DNA from: Turneriella sp942492915
GTDB taxonomy: Bacteria; Spirochaetota; Leptospiria; Turneriellales; Turneriellaceae
NCBI GenBank assembly: GCA_942492915.1
Contig: OW818662.1
Location: 248,001 to 312,000, forward strand
Length of the DNA stretch: 64,000 nt
Direction of reading: 5' to 3'
A model generated the notes under the pieces. The model saw nothing but the letters and a program-made list of their open reading frames with translations. It ran no database searches and was not told where the DNA came from. Positions 1 through 8,771 of the stretch are shown here, one piece after another (position 1 is the stretch's first letter; every line of letters starts with the position of its first letter). Made by a program: the position numbers and the translations under genes.

Positions 1-446
1 AGGTATGTTGAATGGTCGCTCGTCAAAAAAATTGTAGGCCTGAAAGATTCGAGGACAACCAAATCCTTGTCTTTCCAATCCAGAATAGCCGTCGCGATTC
101 CCAGAAAATTCAGACTCTGTCGCAGGTTTTCAAACAAAAAATTCCCTGCCGGAGAAAAATCGCGATCTGGTAAATGAATCAATATTCTTAATTGGTTTAG
201 ATTGGAATGGTAGTTTTTGAACTTTGCCATTACTTCTTTCCGAAGAGCACGGCCTGTTTCTACAATTTCTCCGGATTCTGCTAATTTGTGTTCGTTTGAC
301 GATCTTGGCCTGCTTAAAAAGGTCTTTGCCCATTCAATTACCGAGTCATGGGTGGATATGGTGGTTTCATGAATCTGGCTTTCCAAATGCGAAAAGCGCC
401 ATGAAATAAATTTGCGGTACATTCGCCTCGGAAGCTCACGAAACAT
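1..446 (-). CDS. Partial glycosyltransferase-like protein (open at left edge)
   Basis: A reading frame starts at ATG 446 and stays open through position 1 (148 codons), so only the N-terminus is present. The start MFRELPRRMYRKFISW is basic. After a helical stretch comes a beta-strand-like segment (RILIHLPDRDFSPAG) and then LNFLGIATAILDWKD, which resembles the first Rossmann strand and helix of GT-B glycosyltransferases. It is the last visible gene of the leftward polysaccharide operon, 17 nt after the methyltransferase-like gene at 464-1291. The family call is inference; that the frame is coding is supported by its length, context and lack of stops. Confidence 0.6.
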   Translation of the reverse strand, partial: MFRELPRRMYRKFISWRFSHLESQIHETTISTHDSVIEWAKTFLSRPRSSNEHKLAESGEIVETGRALRKEVMAKFKNYHSNLNQLRILIHLPDRDFSPAGNFLFENLRQSLNFLGIATAILDWKDKDLVVLESFRPTIFLTSDHSTY

Positions 447-463
447 GTTGCAAATCTTGAATT

Positions 464-1291
464 TCAGATCACAAACCCTGAGTCCAGATAGTGGCGAATT
501 AGAGAATCATAAGTGGCTTTGAATTCCGGATTCAATTGGTTGTTGCATATGACTAAATTATCCGAAAATCTTTCGTCCTTTTGCACATCATTCGTCACAC
601 CTGTGAAAACCAGCTGAAACAGGTCCCGCACGTTGTTTTCATCAAAAACGTGGAAATGCATGAATGGATACGCGACCGGATATTTTTCATGAAACGTTTT
701 TTGCCAACCGTGCCTGACGATCGCTGATTGTATGTAATCATCATTGTGTGTCGTATCTTTTCTATCGGTCATCTTTTCAAAATCTTCGATGAAGTGATTC
801 AGTTTTGTCGGTTCGCGATAACAGTCATAGGTATACTTGTAGTGCGGAAGCGCATGGTACTGAATTCCGGATTCTTTTGTAATGAAGTGAAAATTTAGCA
901 AAAGCCAAATCGGATTGGGCGAATGCTCAAGCATATTGGAAGATATGCTGCAATCAAATTTCGCCCTCAGATTTGGCTTGGAAAAAGCTGCATGCATATC
1001 GAGAATGATTGTCTTGCGATCGCGGGGAGACGATGTACCATGACGCCAGAAGCTGACTTCCTGGCGCGCGTAACGTTTGGCGACGTTGAAAATGTTGGAA
1101 AATGATGCAAAAGTTTGTACGTTACCGAAACCACCGTCGATGACGTTGATGTCGGTTACTTGGCAGTCTCTATAACTGATAAGTTGATCAACACGGCCAC
1201 CCACTCGTGCAACGTGACCGCGGATTCTATCTGCTACGTGTGCAGAAATTTCAGATTGTAAAAGTAAAGACATAAGCTTATGATTCTCCAT
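464..1291 (-). CDS. SAM-methyltransferase-like protein
   Basis: 275 residues. A weak class I methyltransferase pattern is visible: a glycine-containing segment VIDGGFGNVQ near residue 50 and the motif SNMLEHSPNPIWLLLNFHF near residue 118, equivalent to the post-II 'VLEHV.dP...L' motif of sugar or lipid methyltransferases. The C-terminal half (HALPHYKYTYDCYREPT) resembles proteins that act at polysaccharide ends. An alternative start at 1276 (MSLLLQ) is preceded by GGAG. The gene is divergent from the inverted glycosyltransferase gene at 1337, leaving only about 45 nt between starts. Substrate unknown. Confidence 0.6.
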   Translation of the reverse strand: MENHKLMSLLLQSEISAHVADRIRGHVARVGGRVDQLISYRDCQVTDINVIDGGFGNVQTFASFSNIFNVAKRYARQEVSFWRHGTSSPRDRKTIILDMHAAFSKPNLRAKFDCSISSNMLEHSPNPIWLLLNFHFITKESGIQYHALPHYKYTYDCYREPTKLNHFIEDFEKMTDRKDTTHNDDYIQSAIVRHGWQKTFHEKYPVAYPFMHFHVFDENNVRDLFQLVFTGVTNDVQKDERFSDNLVICNNQLNPEFKATYDSLIRHYLDSGFVI

Positions 1292-1336
1292 GCAAAAGTA
1301 GTTTTCGCCGTCAACTATTCCAAAGCCTTGCCTGAT

Positions 1337-2188
1337 ATGCTCAGCCCACCAAAAATCGTCTCAGTTGTTTTAGGCTCATATAATCGGCTGCGCTACTTGA
1401 AGCTGGCCATAGCCAGTATTCGTGCGGAGCTTGAATTCTCAGGAGTCGCATTCGAAATCATTGTCGTCGACGGGGGCTCAACCGATGGATCTGTGCGTTG
1501 GCTCTGTAGACAGAAAGACGTTCTGACTATAATCCAGCATAACAGGGGTAAGTGGCGCGGACGGTCAATCGAACGACGCTCTTGGGGTTATTTCATGAAC
1601 CTGGCATTTAGAGCGGCTCAGGGAAAATACATCTGTATGGTCAGCGATGATTGCCTTATCGTGCCGGGAGCCATTAGAAATGGCATTCAATATTTTGAAA
1701 AAAGGCTTAAGGCCGGTCAGAAAGTCGGGGCAGTGGCGTTCTATTGGCGTAATTGGCCTGAGCTTGGCGAATATTGGGTAGGATTGACCTTTGGCAACAA
1801 GACCTTTGTAAACCATGGCCTCTATCTGAGATCTGCGCTTGAAGAGGTCGGCTTCATTGACGAAGACAGCTATGCCTTTTATCACGCTGATGGCGATTTG
1901 TGCATGAAATTGTGGCATAAAGGCTACGAATGTCTAGACGCGAGAGAATCATTCATTGAGCACCACGGGGTTGCAAACGTTAAAGTCAGAACTTCTAACC
2001 TTGAAAGGCAGCAACGCGATTGGGCCACTTATCAGAATCGATGGGAACCTGTTTTTGGTCCGCAAACGCAATCACGTATTGACATCAAATTCGACGACCC
2101 TTTCAAGACCTTCAAGAAATTTGGTACGCGACGTCCATGGCTGGTGCGACAGCAGTTGGGAAAAATAAAAAGAAAATTGCTTGCTTAA
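1337..2188 (+). CDS. Family 2 glycosyltransferase (inverted in the operon)
   Basis: GT-A fold glycosyltransferase of about 283 residues. The nucleotide-sugar binding start VSVVLGSYNR, the EIIVVDGGSTDGS strand-turn and an SDD motif (CMVSDDCLIVPGA) in the DXD position are all visible. The start at 1337 is chosen because the conserved domain begins a few residues later; an in-frame ATG at 1280 would overlap the divergent gene. It is the only plus-strand gene in the first 29 kb. Its stop overlaps the stop of fdtB on the other strand (shared ttaa at 2185-2188). Acceptor and donor sugars cannot be told. Confidence 0.85.
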   Translation: MLSPPKIVSVVLGSYNRLRYLKLAIASIRAELEFSGVAFEIIVVDGGSTDGSVRWLCRQKDVLTIIQHNRGKWRGRSIERRSWGYFMNLAFRAAQGKYICMVSDDCLIVPGAIRNGIQYFEKRLKAGQKVGAVAFYWRNWPELGEYWVGLTFGNKTFVNHGLYLRSALEEVGFIDEDSYAFYHADGDLCMKLWHKGYECLDARESFIEHHGVANVKVRTSNLERQQRDWATYQNRWEPVFGPQTQSRIDIKFDDPFKTFKKFGTRRPWLVRQQLGKIKRKLLA

Positions 2189-3309
2189 GGCTTCATTTGA
2201 CAAAAATTGTTTATTGTCGCGGTAACTTTTCGAATATTTTCTTCGGTGTGAAAATACGAAATTGGTACGCTAAGAATCGTTCGATGAATCTCGTCACTGA
2301 CCGGAAAATCCGAGTCTTTGTAATCTAGAACCTTATTTTTGCGGAGCTCGAGCAATGCTGTCTGTCTGTGCGGCGGTACGGGATAATGTATTTCGGTGCC
2401 GATACCTTTCTCAGCGAGGTAGGCTTTCAATTCATCGCGCCGCTCAGACCTAATCGGATAAATATGAAAGACATTCGTATACCCTTCACTACTCAATGGA
2501 GTTGGTAATTCGGTAGCTAATGTCGAGCTATAGATGTATGCCAAGTGTTGTTTATGCGTATTGATTTTCTCGAGATACGCTAATTTGATCAGAAGAAAGC
2601 CTGCTTGAATTTCGTCGAGCCGTGAATTGTAGCCAACGATATCGTTATAGTACTTAACCTTCGAGCCGTAGTTGCGAAGTTTGCGCAGCTTCTCGGCAAT
2701 TTCAGCATCGTTGGTCAAGATTGCACCTGCGTCCCCAAGGGCGCCCAGGTTTTTTGTGGGATAAAAACTAAAGGCATTAGCATGGCCGAAATTACCGACT
2801 CGAGTGCCGAAGTAGGTTGCACCGTGTGCCTGGGCACAATCTTCAATAATCTTCAGGTTGTGGCGTGCAGCAATATCGAGTATTTCATTCATCGGACATG
2901 GTCTACCGTAGAGGTGGACGGGCATGATTGCGCGTGTCCGTTTAGTTATCGCTTTCTCAATGCATTGTGGGTCGATATTATAGGTGAATAAATCAGGCTC
3001 GACCATTATTGGTACCAGTCCGTTATGTAATATCGCTAGAACAGTTGCTATATAGGTATTCGAAGGAACAATGACTTCCGTTCCTCTCTCGAATTCAAAC
3101 GCCGCGAGCGAAAGTATCAACGCATCAAGGCCTGAAGCGACTCCGATACAATATTTACTGCCATTCCACGTCGCAAAAGCATTCTCAAATCTCTCAACTT
3201 TGTTGCCAAGTATATACCAGCCGCCGTTTATGGTCTCCCGCGCCGAGTCGGCCAGCTCTTGTGCGAACGGAGCATTCAATTGCTTCAAATCTTCATAGGG
3301 AATCATCAT
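2185..3309 (-). CDS. fdtB: dTDP-3-amino-3,6-dideoxyhexose transaminase (FdtB/QdtB type)
   Basis: PLP-dependent DegT/DnrJ/EryC1/StrS sugar aminotransferase of 374 residues. The MIPYEDLKQLN start, the cofactor-binding SGLDALILSL region, the EDCAQAHGA motif and the Schiff-base lysine in FYPTKNLGALGDAGA match FdtB/QdtB enzymes, which aminate C-3 of dTDP-3-keto-6-deoxyhexose. The start at 3309 makes an ATGA overlap with fdtA; the longer frame to 3429 would run through fdtA and is rejected. Together with the ketoisomerase upstream it points to a Fuc3N- or Qui3N-type sugar. The dTDP-sugar supply genes rmlA and rmlB are not in this window. Confidence 0.88.
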   Translation of the reverse strand: MMIPYEDLKQLNAPFAQELADSARETINGGWYILGNKVERFENAFATWNGSKYCIGVASGLDALILSLAAFEFERGTEVIVPSNTYIATVLAILHNGLVPIMVEPDLFTYNIDPQCIEKAITKRTRAIMPVHLYGRPCPMNEILDIAARHNLKIIEDCAQAHGATYFGTRVGNFGHANAFSFYPTKNLGALGDAGAILTNDAEIAEKLRKLRNYGSKVKYYNDIVGYNSRLDEIQAGFLLIKLAYLEKINTHKQHLAYIYSSTLATELPTPLSSEGYTNVFHIYPIRSERRDELKAYLAEKGIGTEIHYPVPPHRQTALLELRKNKVLDYKDSDFPVSDEIHRTILSVPISYFHTEENIRKVTATINNFCQMKP

Positions 3310-3734
3310 GATTGGCTCGCGAGTCGCGTGAATTCTTCGTAATCGCGGACATAATCCGCTTCGTCGTAATAATCTGACGCGACAACCAGCAGTACGCAGC
3401 CACTGGAAAAATCTTCCATTGTATGCCATAACATTTTGCCGAGACGAACGCCAACGTTGACCTTATTCATTAGTAGTTTCTGTTGTGCTTTACCGTCATC
3501 AAGCCCCAGAGTAAAACTACCCTGTAAGCAGAAAATAACCTGCTCAAGTTTACGATGCGCATGCTTGCCCCGAACGCTGATAGAATTTTCCAGGTTCGTG
3601 ATATAATATATTCGCTTAATGTCAAAAGGTACATCACGCAGCGCTTCCATAATAACAAGGTTTCCGTCGCGCTGGTCATGTACCAGTTTGAGATTTATGT
3701 AGCCAGAGTTTTTGACGGAAATTGCCTTACCCAT
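3306..3734 (-). CDS. fdtA: dTDP-4-oxo-6-deoxyglucose 3,4-ketoisomerase (FdtA/WxcM-like cupin)
   Basis: 142-residue single-domain cupin of the FdtA/QdtA/WxcM family, which shifts the keto group of dTDP-4-keto-6-deoxyglucose from C-4 to C-3. The catalytic histidine pair is visible in RGKHAHRKLEQ, as are the strands YYITNLENSISVRG and GKMLWHTMEDFS. Start 3734 (MGKAISVKNSG) matches the family length of about 140 residues and overlaps the upstream glycosyltransferase end by 8 nt; the frame to 3833 is too long. Whether the product is the galacto or gluco epimer cannot be decided by eye. Confidence 0.88.
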   Translation of the reverse strand: MGKAISVKNSGYINLKLVHDQRDGNLVIMEALRDVPFDIKRIYYITNLENSISVRGKHAHRKLEQVIFCLQGSFTLGLDDGKAQQKLLMNKVNVGVRLGKMLWHTMEDFSSGCVLLVVASDYYDEADYVRDYEEFTRLASQS

Positions 3735-4971
3735 TTTTGACCAGCTTTCTACGGTAGATGGAGAGCAGTCGAAATGCCCGGTGTGCTTTGAGGCCAGCGA
3801 ATAACTTCTTAAATTTTGATAATCGGGCGTCATTTTCTTTCATAAATTCATAAACGTAGTTACCCGGGAATGGCCAAAACACATATCTGTCAAGATTGTA
3901 TCCCGCATCGACGAGGATAGAGAAGATTTTCTCTTGCTTCGTGAAGTTTGAGTCGGCTGACAGAGAATACCTAGTATCTCGCCTTTTGTATGCTTTTCTC
4001 AAGAAAAGCCGGTCTTCTTGCTTTCTTACTTTGGGGATTATCATCCTATCAAACTGCATTTCCGAAAGTGACTGTGGCAAAGACGGCATATCGGTTAGGC
4101 TGGTGTTGATATTCGATTTTTGCTGTGAAAATAGCGACTTAAGATAAGTTGCATAGATAGAGCGATACGCATCTCGGCCGATATGATAGCCGGGAAAACC
4201 TCCACTATGAAACCAGTTTCCTTCGGCATCAAATCGAAAGTCGTGAAAATGATAGAAAACCAATGGAGTTGCTTTTCCGGTTGCCTTTTCAAAAATGTGA
4301 ACTTTTCCTCTCACTTCGCTGACATCAAAAGTTGATAAATTCCAGGGTGCGAGCCCACCACCAGCATGTTTCAGAATGCGCAAGTTTTTGAATCGTTCTG
4401 GCCAGTCATTCAAGTACATCTGGTCCCCAAATTTGCCGTCTTCGTAATATGCGTGACACCATTCGTTACAGGCGCGGCGCCACCACTCGAGTGCTTCATT
4501 GCCATATCGATCATTGCGAAAGCTGACATACTGTACGCAGAATCGCCCGCTGGTGCTGCTGTAGTCGTAATCGGGGTGGTATCGGTGTTCAGTAATGAGA
4601 ATAGACTTACCTTTAAACTCTCGTTGCAGAATTTCAGGTTTAGCGAAAAAGAAAATATCCGCATCCAGATAAGTGCACTCGGGCAATTCGAAAGTTTGCA
4701 TGCAGAACCTGATGATTGAGGGCGTGCAGGTCCAACAATATTCCTGAAAAGTTCGCGAAAGTTTGACCTGTTTTAATTCAGCGTCTTCAAATTCATTGAG
4801 AGTGATGACGGTCATGCACCTGAGCTTAAGATTTCGCAGTGTAGTCGCGGTCGCATCATCCATGGCGAGAACAAAGAGGCGAAACGATGCATTCACGCCC
4901 AGCAGCGAATCGTACAGGGCCAAACCCCGCGAAAGGTATTTGGCGTTAAATAGAGTGCAATAATTGTGCAT
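3727..4971 (-). CDS. GT8-like glycosyltransferase
   Basis: 414 residues. The N-terminus MHNYCTLFNAKYLSRGLALYDSL and the motif TYLDADIFFFAKPEI (a DXD metal/nucleotide-sugar site near residue 103) are typical of GT-A enzymes of the GT8/unclassified type that work on surface polysaccharides. GKFGDQMYLNDWPERF, near residue 190, is the usual second conserved block, followed by NLSTFDV. The last ~130 residues are basic and may bind membrane or acceptor. It lies between the methyltransferase at 5019 and fdtA, overlapping the latter by 8 nt. Donor sugar unknown. Confidence 0.75.
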   Translation of the reverse strand: MHNYCTLFNAKYLSRGLALYDSLLGVNASFRLFVLAMDDATATTLRNLKLRCMTVITLNEFEDAELKQVKLSRTFQEYCWTCTPSIIRFCMQTFELPECTYLDADIFFFAKPEILQREFKGKSILITEHRYHPDYDYSSTSGRFCVQYVSFRNDRYGNEALEWWRRACNEWCHAYYEDGKFGDQMYLNDWPERFKNLRILKHAGGGLAPWNLSTFDVSEVRGKVHIFEKATGKATPLVFYHFHDFRFDAEGNWFHSGGFPGYHIGRDAYRSIYATYLKSLFSQQKSNINTSLTDMPSLPQSLSEMQFDRMIIPKVRKQEDRLFLRKAYKRRDTRYSLSADSNFTKQEKIFSILVDAGYNLDRYVFWPFPGNYVYEFMKENDARLSKFKKLFAGLKAHRAFRLLSIYRRKLVKNG

Positions 4972-5018
4972 ATTCTCTGGGCAAGTAGGTGGGTTTGGAT
5001 TTGGTTTAGCTGTGAGGG

Positions 5019-5735
5019 CTACGTCCGTTTAGCCTGGCTTTGCTTTTCTTTTCGAATCAGTATGATATTATCAAGATATAGCCCCTGATTACTGGGAAGG
5101 ATTGTGGCCAAAAGCAGCGTCAGAAGTTGAATAGGCGCAAATACAAGAAGACGCGCGACAAAGTAGACATACTTGTTTCGCGAAAAATAGTAATACATGT
5201 ACGTACAGAATAACTGCCCCAAAGCTGAAATAAAATTTCCTGTTTTTAATTGGTCTACGACCACAAAACCGTGCTTTTCAACTAAAGCTCGCAGACCAAA
5301 TGAAGTATATCTCGCGTAATCGTATGGCTGCTCATGTTCATCCCAGAGAAAAGGCACTGTTATGATGCAGAGTCCCCCGGGTTTTAGAACCCTGTGAATT
5401 TCTGAAATAAATAAATCGGGCTCAAATACATGCTCAAGCACTTCGGTGGCCAAGGCAGATTCGAACTGCCGGTTCTTGAATGGGAATCTACCACCGTCAT
5501 AGAAAGCATCTGCTTTAGGGTTTTTGTTCGCACCATCTTTCCGATAGTCTAACCCGACATAGGTGTCCACATCAAAAAACGACTCATAAGGTTTTGAACC
5601 GCACCCGATATCGAGAAGTTTACCCCCCGAGATATGCTGCGACGCGCGCTTGATATTCTGATAAAGGTACCTTCTTGTGATAAAAAAAGGGTTTGTGCAG
5701 ATATACTTGAAATCGGGCAAGAAATCTTTATCCAT
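5019..5735 (-). CDS. Class I SAM-dependent methyltransferase
   Basis: 238 residues with a clear methyltransferase core: motif I LLDIGCGSKPYESFF near residue 41, the acidic GLDYRKDG end of strand 2, ALATEVLEHVFEPDLFI (motif II region) and RVLKPGGLCIITVPF (motif III). The C-terminus has a hydrophobic stretch (YVYFVARLLVFAPIQLLTLL), suggesting membrane attachment near the undecaprenyl-linked glycan. Its start overlaps the end of the TIGR04325 gene by 8 nt. Likely methylates a sugar or a glycan end; substrate unknown. Confidence 0.8.
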   Translation of the reverse strand: MDKDFLPDFKYICTNPFFITRRYLYQNIKRASQHISGGKLLDIGCGSKPYESFFDVDTYVGLDYRKDGANKNPKADAFYDGGRFPFKNRQFESALATEVLEHVFEPDLFISEIHRVLKPGGLCIITVPFLWDEHEQPYDYARYTSFGLRALVEKHGFVVVDQLKTGNFISALGQLFCTYMYYYFSRNKYVYFVARLLVFAPIQLLTLLLATILPSNQGLYLDNIILIRKEKQSQAKRT

Positions 5736-6555
5736 TGTGTTTCCTTATGAACATCATTGCAAGATATTTAACTGTTGCATTTGGTAGGGTTTGCGTATCG
5801 TTGCCTGCAAAGTTCTCGAAGAGTTCATATTTCTGACCGACCAAATCGATGAATGATTCATAATTGAAGAACCACGCAGGATAGCTTGCCTTATAAATCT
5901 CGTCTGGAACATGTTCGATCGTCAGACGATCAGGTGAACCATCCATAAGGAAAGGAGTGCGATCTAGGATTATGAACTCAAAATTATGGTCGAGCATGGC
6001 GCGAAGGTGTTTCTTCGGATCATCAAGATAAGGCAGTACACTGGATAACAATAGGCAATTTGGCTTACGGGTGTCTTTGCAGCCTTCTATGCTTTCGAAG
6101 AATGCCAGGCTTTCGTCTTCAAATTCATTACGGCCGCAAGCCACAAAATGCGATTGCTCAACGATGCTCCAGTTTACCTTCTTGAGTCGGTTCAGAAATT
6201 TTCGGTTCTGAAAATATGTGCTTCCGAGAGAACCACCATAATCGACGATATTCAATTCGCCGTTTGATGCACTGCTCACGTAGAGCAAAAACGCCACGAG
6301 AGGAAGTGAATATTCGACCTTGTCAAATAGCACTGAGTCGCGTTCGTAGACAGCCTCGCCATTCTTCACTTTCAGCAGCGCATCGCGAACTTTTTCAAGA
6401 ATCGCCGGCGCGTCGTATCCGCTACACTGGCTACGTGCCTCTTCCCATGTGGCGTAATCTCCGGTGAACCATTCATGGGCTCTACCTGATTGGCCAAAAG
6501 GCAGCAATCGGCGCAAAGCTCTCAATCTTCGCAGCATACGCAGAAATGGAGTCAT
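5728..6555 (-). CDS. TIGR04325 family putative methyltransferase
   Basis: 275 residues. HEWFTGDYATWEEARSQCSG near residue 27, then VDYGGSLGSTYFQNR (the SAM-binding-like glycine loop) and PNCLLLSSVLPYLDDPKKHL match the TIGR04325 group, first named from a Leptospira protein (LIC12133). Proteins of this group sit in O-antigen clusters and are called methyltransferases by fold only. The gene forms an ATGA overlap with the upstream glycosyltransferase and overlaps the next methyltransferase by 8 nt, so the three are probably translationally coupled. Confidence 0.75.
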   Translation of the reverse strand: MTPFLRMLRRLRALRRLLPFGQSGRAHEWFTGDYATWEEARSQCSGYDAPAILEKVRDALLKVKNGEAVYERDSVLFDKVEYSLPLVAFLLYVSSASNGELNIVDYGGSLGSTYFQNRKFLNRLKKVNWSIVEQSHFVACGRNEFEDESLAFFESIEGCKDTRKPNCLLLSSVLPYLDDPKKHLRAMLDHNFEFIILDRTPFLMDGSPDRLTIEHVPDEIYKASYPAWFFNYESFIDLVGQKYELFENFAGNDTQTLPNATVKYLAMMFIRKHNG

Positions 6556-7484
6556 CGAAAAGGTCTCATTATATTTCGAATCAGGTTCTTGATTCTCGCG
6601 GCCAATCGTGGAACAAGTCGTTGCTTAGGAAACGCCTCTTTGTAATAGGCAACTAAGCCATTTCGCACGTCAACGTCCTCTCTAGTTTCTATTCTTTTCA
6701 CCCGCGTCGGCACTTGTGCGAGAGGGGTGTCGAGAAAACTTCCATTGCCGAAATTCGTGCCGCTACCATCGTTACCTATGTGCATAACATGAGAAACACC
6801 GGGATTCAAAGTCAGCATGTTTTTCAGATAAGCTGCGGCATGCCAGCGTATCGCCCACGAGCTTGTTTTTCCCGCAATCTGGCATTTCAGCATTTCTACG
6901 TATGGGTACGTGTTATCAAAATTGAAAGCATACTCTAGTTTTTGCGCTTTAAGTTTCTCCAGCAACACAGCGCCATCTGATTCAAAATGACGCCAGGCGC
7001 GCCTCCAGGTAGCCCAACCCAGACAATCAGTGCCGCGCAAGAAGAACGTCTCGGGCAGGGGATTATTCAAATTATAGAAAAAGCCATGTATGCTTGCGAC
7101 ATCCTCATTATCAGCATAGACCTCGAGCGCCCCGTTCATATATTGTAAAAAGAACTTCGAGGTAACCAGGTCGTCTTCGAGAACGATGATGCGCTCATGG
7201 TGCTGCAGCACCTCTTTGACAGCACTGATGACTGATCGCGCTAGCCCAAAGTTTTCTGGCCTTTCGATCACATGAATGTTTTTGAATCCTGATAGGCGTT
7301 TCAGATAGTCGCGAACTTCAGAGACGGCTTGAATATTTTCTTCGTTCTTTGCCGCATCGGAAAATACATAAAGTTCACTGGCTGCAGCTTCGCGATTCTG
7401 CAGCAGAGCATCAACGGTTTGCCGCAAATGCCAGGGTCTGTTATAAGCGACGATGGCAATGGGGGCAAGCGTATCTGTTTGCAT
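6552..7484 (-). CDS. Family 2-like glycosyltransferase
   Basis: 310 residues. The start LAPIAIVAYNRPWHLRQTV is the donor-binding loop of GT-A transferases that begin directly with the fold. IIVLEDDLVTSKFFLQYMN gives the EDD metal-binding motif near residue 101, and LGWATWRRAWRHF and KTSSWAIRWHAA are the conserved acceptor-side blocks of this subfamily, common in O-antigen loci. The start is ATG 7484, 9 nt after the dehydrogenase stop. The specific linkage is unknown. Confidence 0.82.
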   Translation of the reverse strand: MQTDTLAPIAIVAYNRPWHLRQTVDALLQNREAAASELYVFSDAAKNEENIQAVSEVRDYLKRLSGFKNIHVIERPENFGLARSVISAVKEVLQHHERIIVLEDDLVTSKFFLQYMNGALEVYADNEDVASIHGFFYNLNNPLPETFFLRGTDCLGWATWRRAWRHFESDGAVLLEKLKAQKLEYAFNFDNTYPYVEMLKCQIAGKTSSWAIRWHAAAYLKNMLTLNPGVSHVMHIGNDGSGTNFGNGSFLDTPLAQVPTRVKRIETREDVDVRNGLVAYYKEAFPKQRLVPRLAARIKNLIRNIMRPFR

Positions 7485-7493
7485 TGACAGAAT

Positions 7494-8768
7494 CTACAAC
7501 CTGCCGTCTACTTCGGCGGCCGGGAAAACATATTTGACATCGAACAAGATGGCGTCTGGTTTACCAAATCGCCGAATTTCTACGGTGCCAAGTTCGCGAA
7601 ATTCCTTATGGGCGACGGCTATAATTATCGCATCATAGATTCCGGGAGGTACGCTTTCGATAGGAGTAATGTCGTATTCGCGTCGCGCGTCTTCAGGGTC
7701 AATCCATGGATCATAAAGGTCTACCTTAGCATTGAAACCCTGAAACTCTTTAATTATGTCGATAACCCGCGTATTACGAATATCGGGACAATTTTCTTTG
7801 AACGAAAAACCCAGAATCAAAATGCGCGAATCGACGATATGAATGCGGTGCTGCGTCATCATTCGGGCAACGCGGTTCGCGACGTATTCACCCATACCAT
7901 TGTTGATTCGCCGGCCTGCCAGAATAACCTCAGGTATGTAACCCATCTCTTGTGCTTTGTGCGTGAGATAATAGGGGTCGACACCAATACAATGGCCACC
8001 GACCAGACCGGGCTGAAACTTCAGAAAATTCCATTTTGTTCCGGCTGCGGCAAGAACTTCTTGCGTATCGATGCCTAGTTTATTAAAGATGATCGCAAGT
8101 TCGTTGACGATTGCGATATTCAGGTCGCGCTGCGTATTTTCAATTACCTTGGCGGCTTCGGCGACTTTGATTGACGAAGCTTTGTATGTCCCGACGGTAA
8201 CGACCTGCCGGTAGAGTGCGTCGACGAATTCAGCGGTTTCAGGGGTTGAGCCTGACGTGATTTTCACGGTATTCACAAGTCGATGCTCTTTATCACCAGG
8301 ATTTATTCTCTCGGGGCTGTAGCCTGCGAAGAAGTCGACATTAAATTTTAATCCAGATTCGCGCTCGATAACAGGAATACAATCTTCTTCAGTTGCACCG
8401 GGATAAACTGTAGATTCATAAATCACAATGCCGCCTCGCTGAATCACTTTGCCGACAGCCGCGCTGGCGTGCAGCAACGGGCTTAGGTCAGGCCTGTTGT
8501 GTTTGTCAACGGGCGTGGGTACGGTCACGATAAATACATTACAGCTTTTCAAAGCTTGAAGATCATCTGAATATTGCAGATGCGTTGCACCGGCAAGATC
8601 GTGATTGCTCAGTTCTAGCGTGTTGTCATGACCTGATTGCAATTCTTTTATGCGGTGCGCATCGATATCGAAGCCTACGGTAGGCAGCGTTTTTCCGAAT
8701 TCTGCCGCGAGGGGCAGGCCGACATAGCCGAGGCCAATGACGGCAATTTTTGCATTCTCAATTTTCAT
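7494..8768 (-). CDS. UDP-N-acetylhexosamine 6-dehydrogenase (TviB/WbpA-like)
   Basis: NAD-dependent nucleotide-sugar dehydrogenase of 424 residues that oxidises C-6 of a UDP-HexNAc to the uronic acid. Visible are the Rossmann start AVIGLGYVGLPLAAEFG, the TVPTPVDKHNRPDLSPL block, the central helix EAAKVIENTQRDLNIA, the catalytic cysteine in GLVGGHCIGVDPYYLTH and the C-terminal domain NCPDIRNTRVIDI. The sequence is much closer to TviB/WbpA than to UDP-glucose dehydrogenase, which is encoded separately at 31694. Whether GlcNAc or GalNAc is used cannot be said from sequence. Possible partner enzymes are the Gfo/Idh oxidoreductase and DegT aminotransferase at 14977-17244. Confidence 0.88.
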   Translation of the reverse strand: MKIENAKIAVIGLGYVGLPLAAEFGKTLPTVGFDIDAHRIKELQSGHDNTLELSNHDLAGATHLQYSDDLQALKSCNVFIVTVPTPVDKHNRPDLSPLLHASAAVGKVIQRGGIVIYESTVYPGATEEDCIPVIERESGLKFNVDFFAGYSPERINPGDKEHRLVNTVKITSGSTPETAEFVDALYRQVVTVGTYKASSIKVAEAAKVIENTQRDLNIAIVNELAIIFNKLGIDTQEVLAAAGTKWNFLKFQPGLVGGHCIGVDPYYLTHKAQEMGYIPEVILAGRRINNGMGEYVANRVARMMTQHRIHIVDSRILILGFSFKENCPDIRNTRVIDIIKEFQGFNAKVDLYDPWIDPEDARREYDITPIESVPPGIYDAIIIAVAHKEFRELGTVEIRRFGKPDAILFDVKYVFPAAEVDGRL

Positions 8769-8771
8769 AGT

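Noticed and set aside
1565..1918. Open frame of 117 residues on the minus strand
   Set aside because: It is antisense inside the family 2 glycosyltransferase gene and shows no protein-family pattern.
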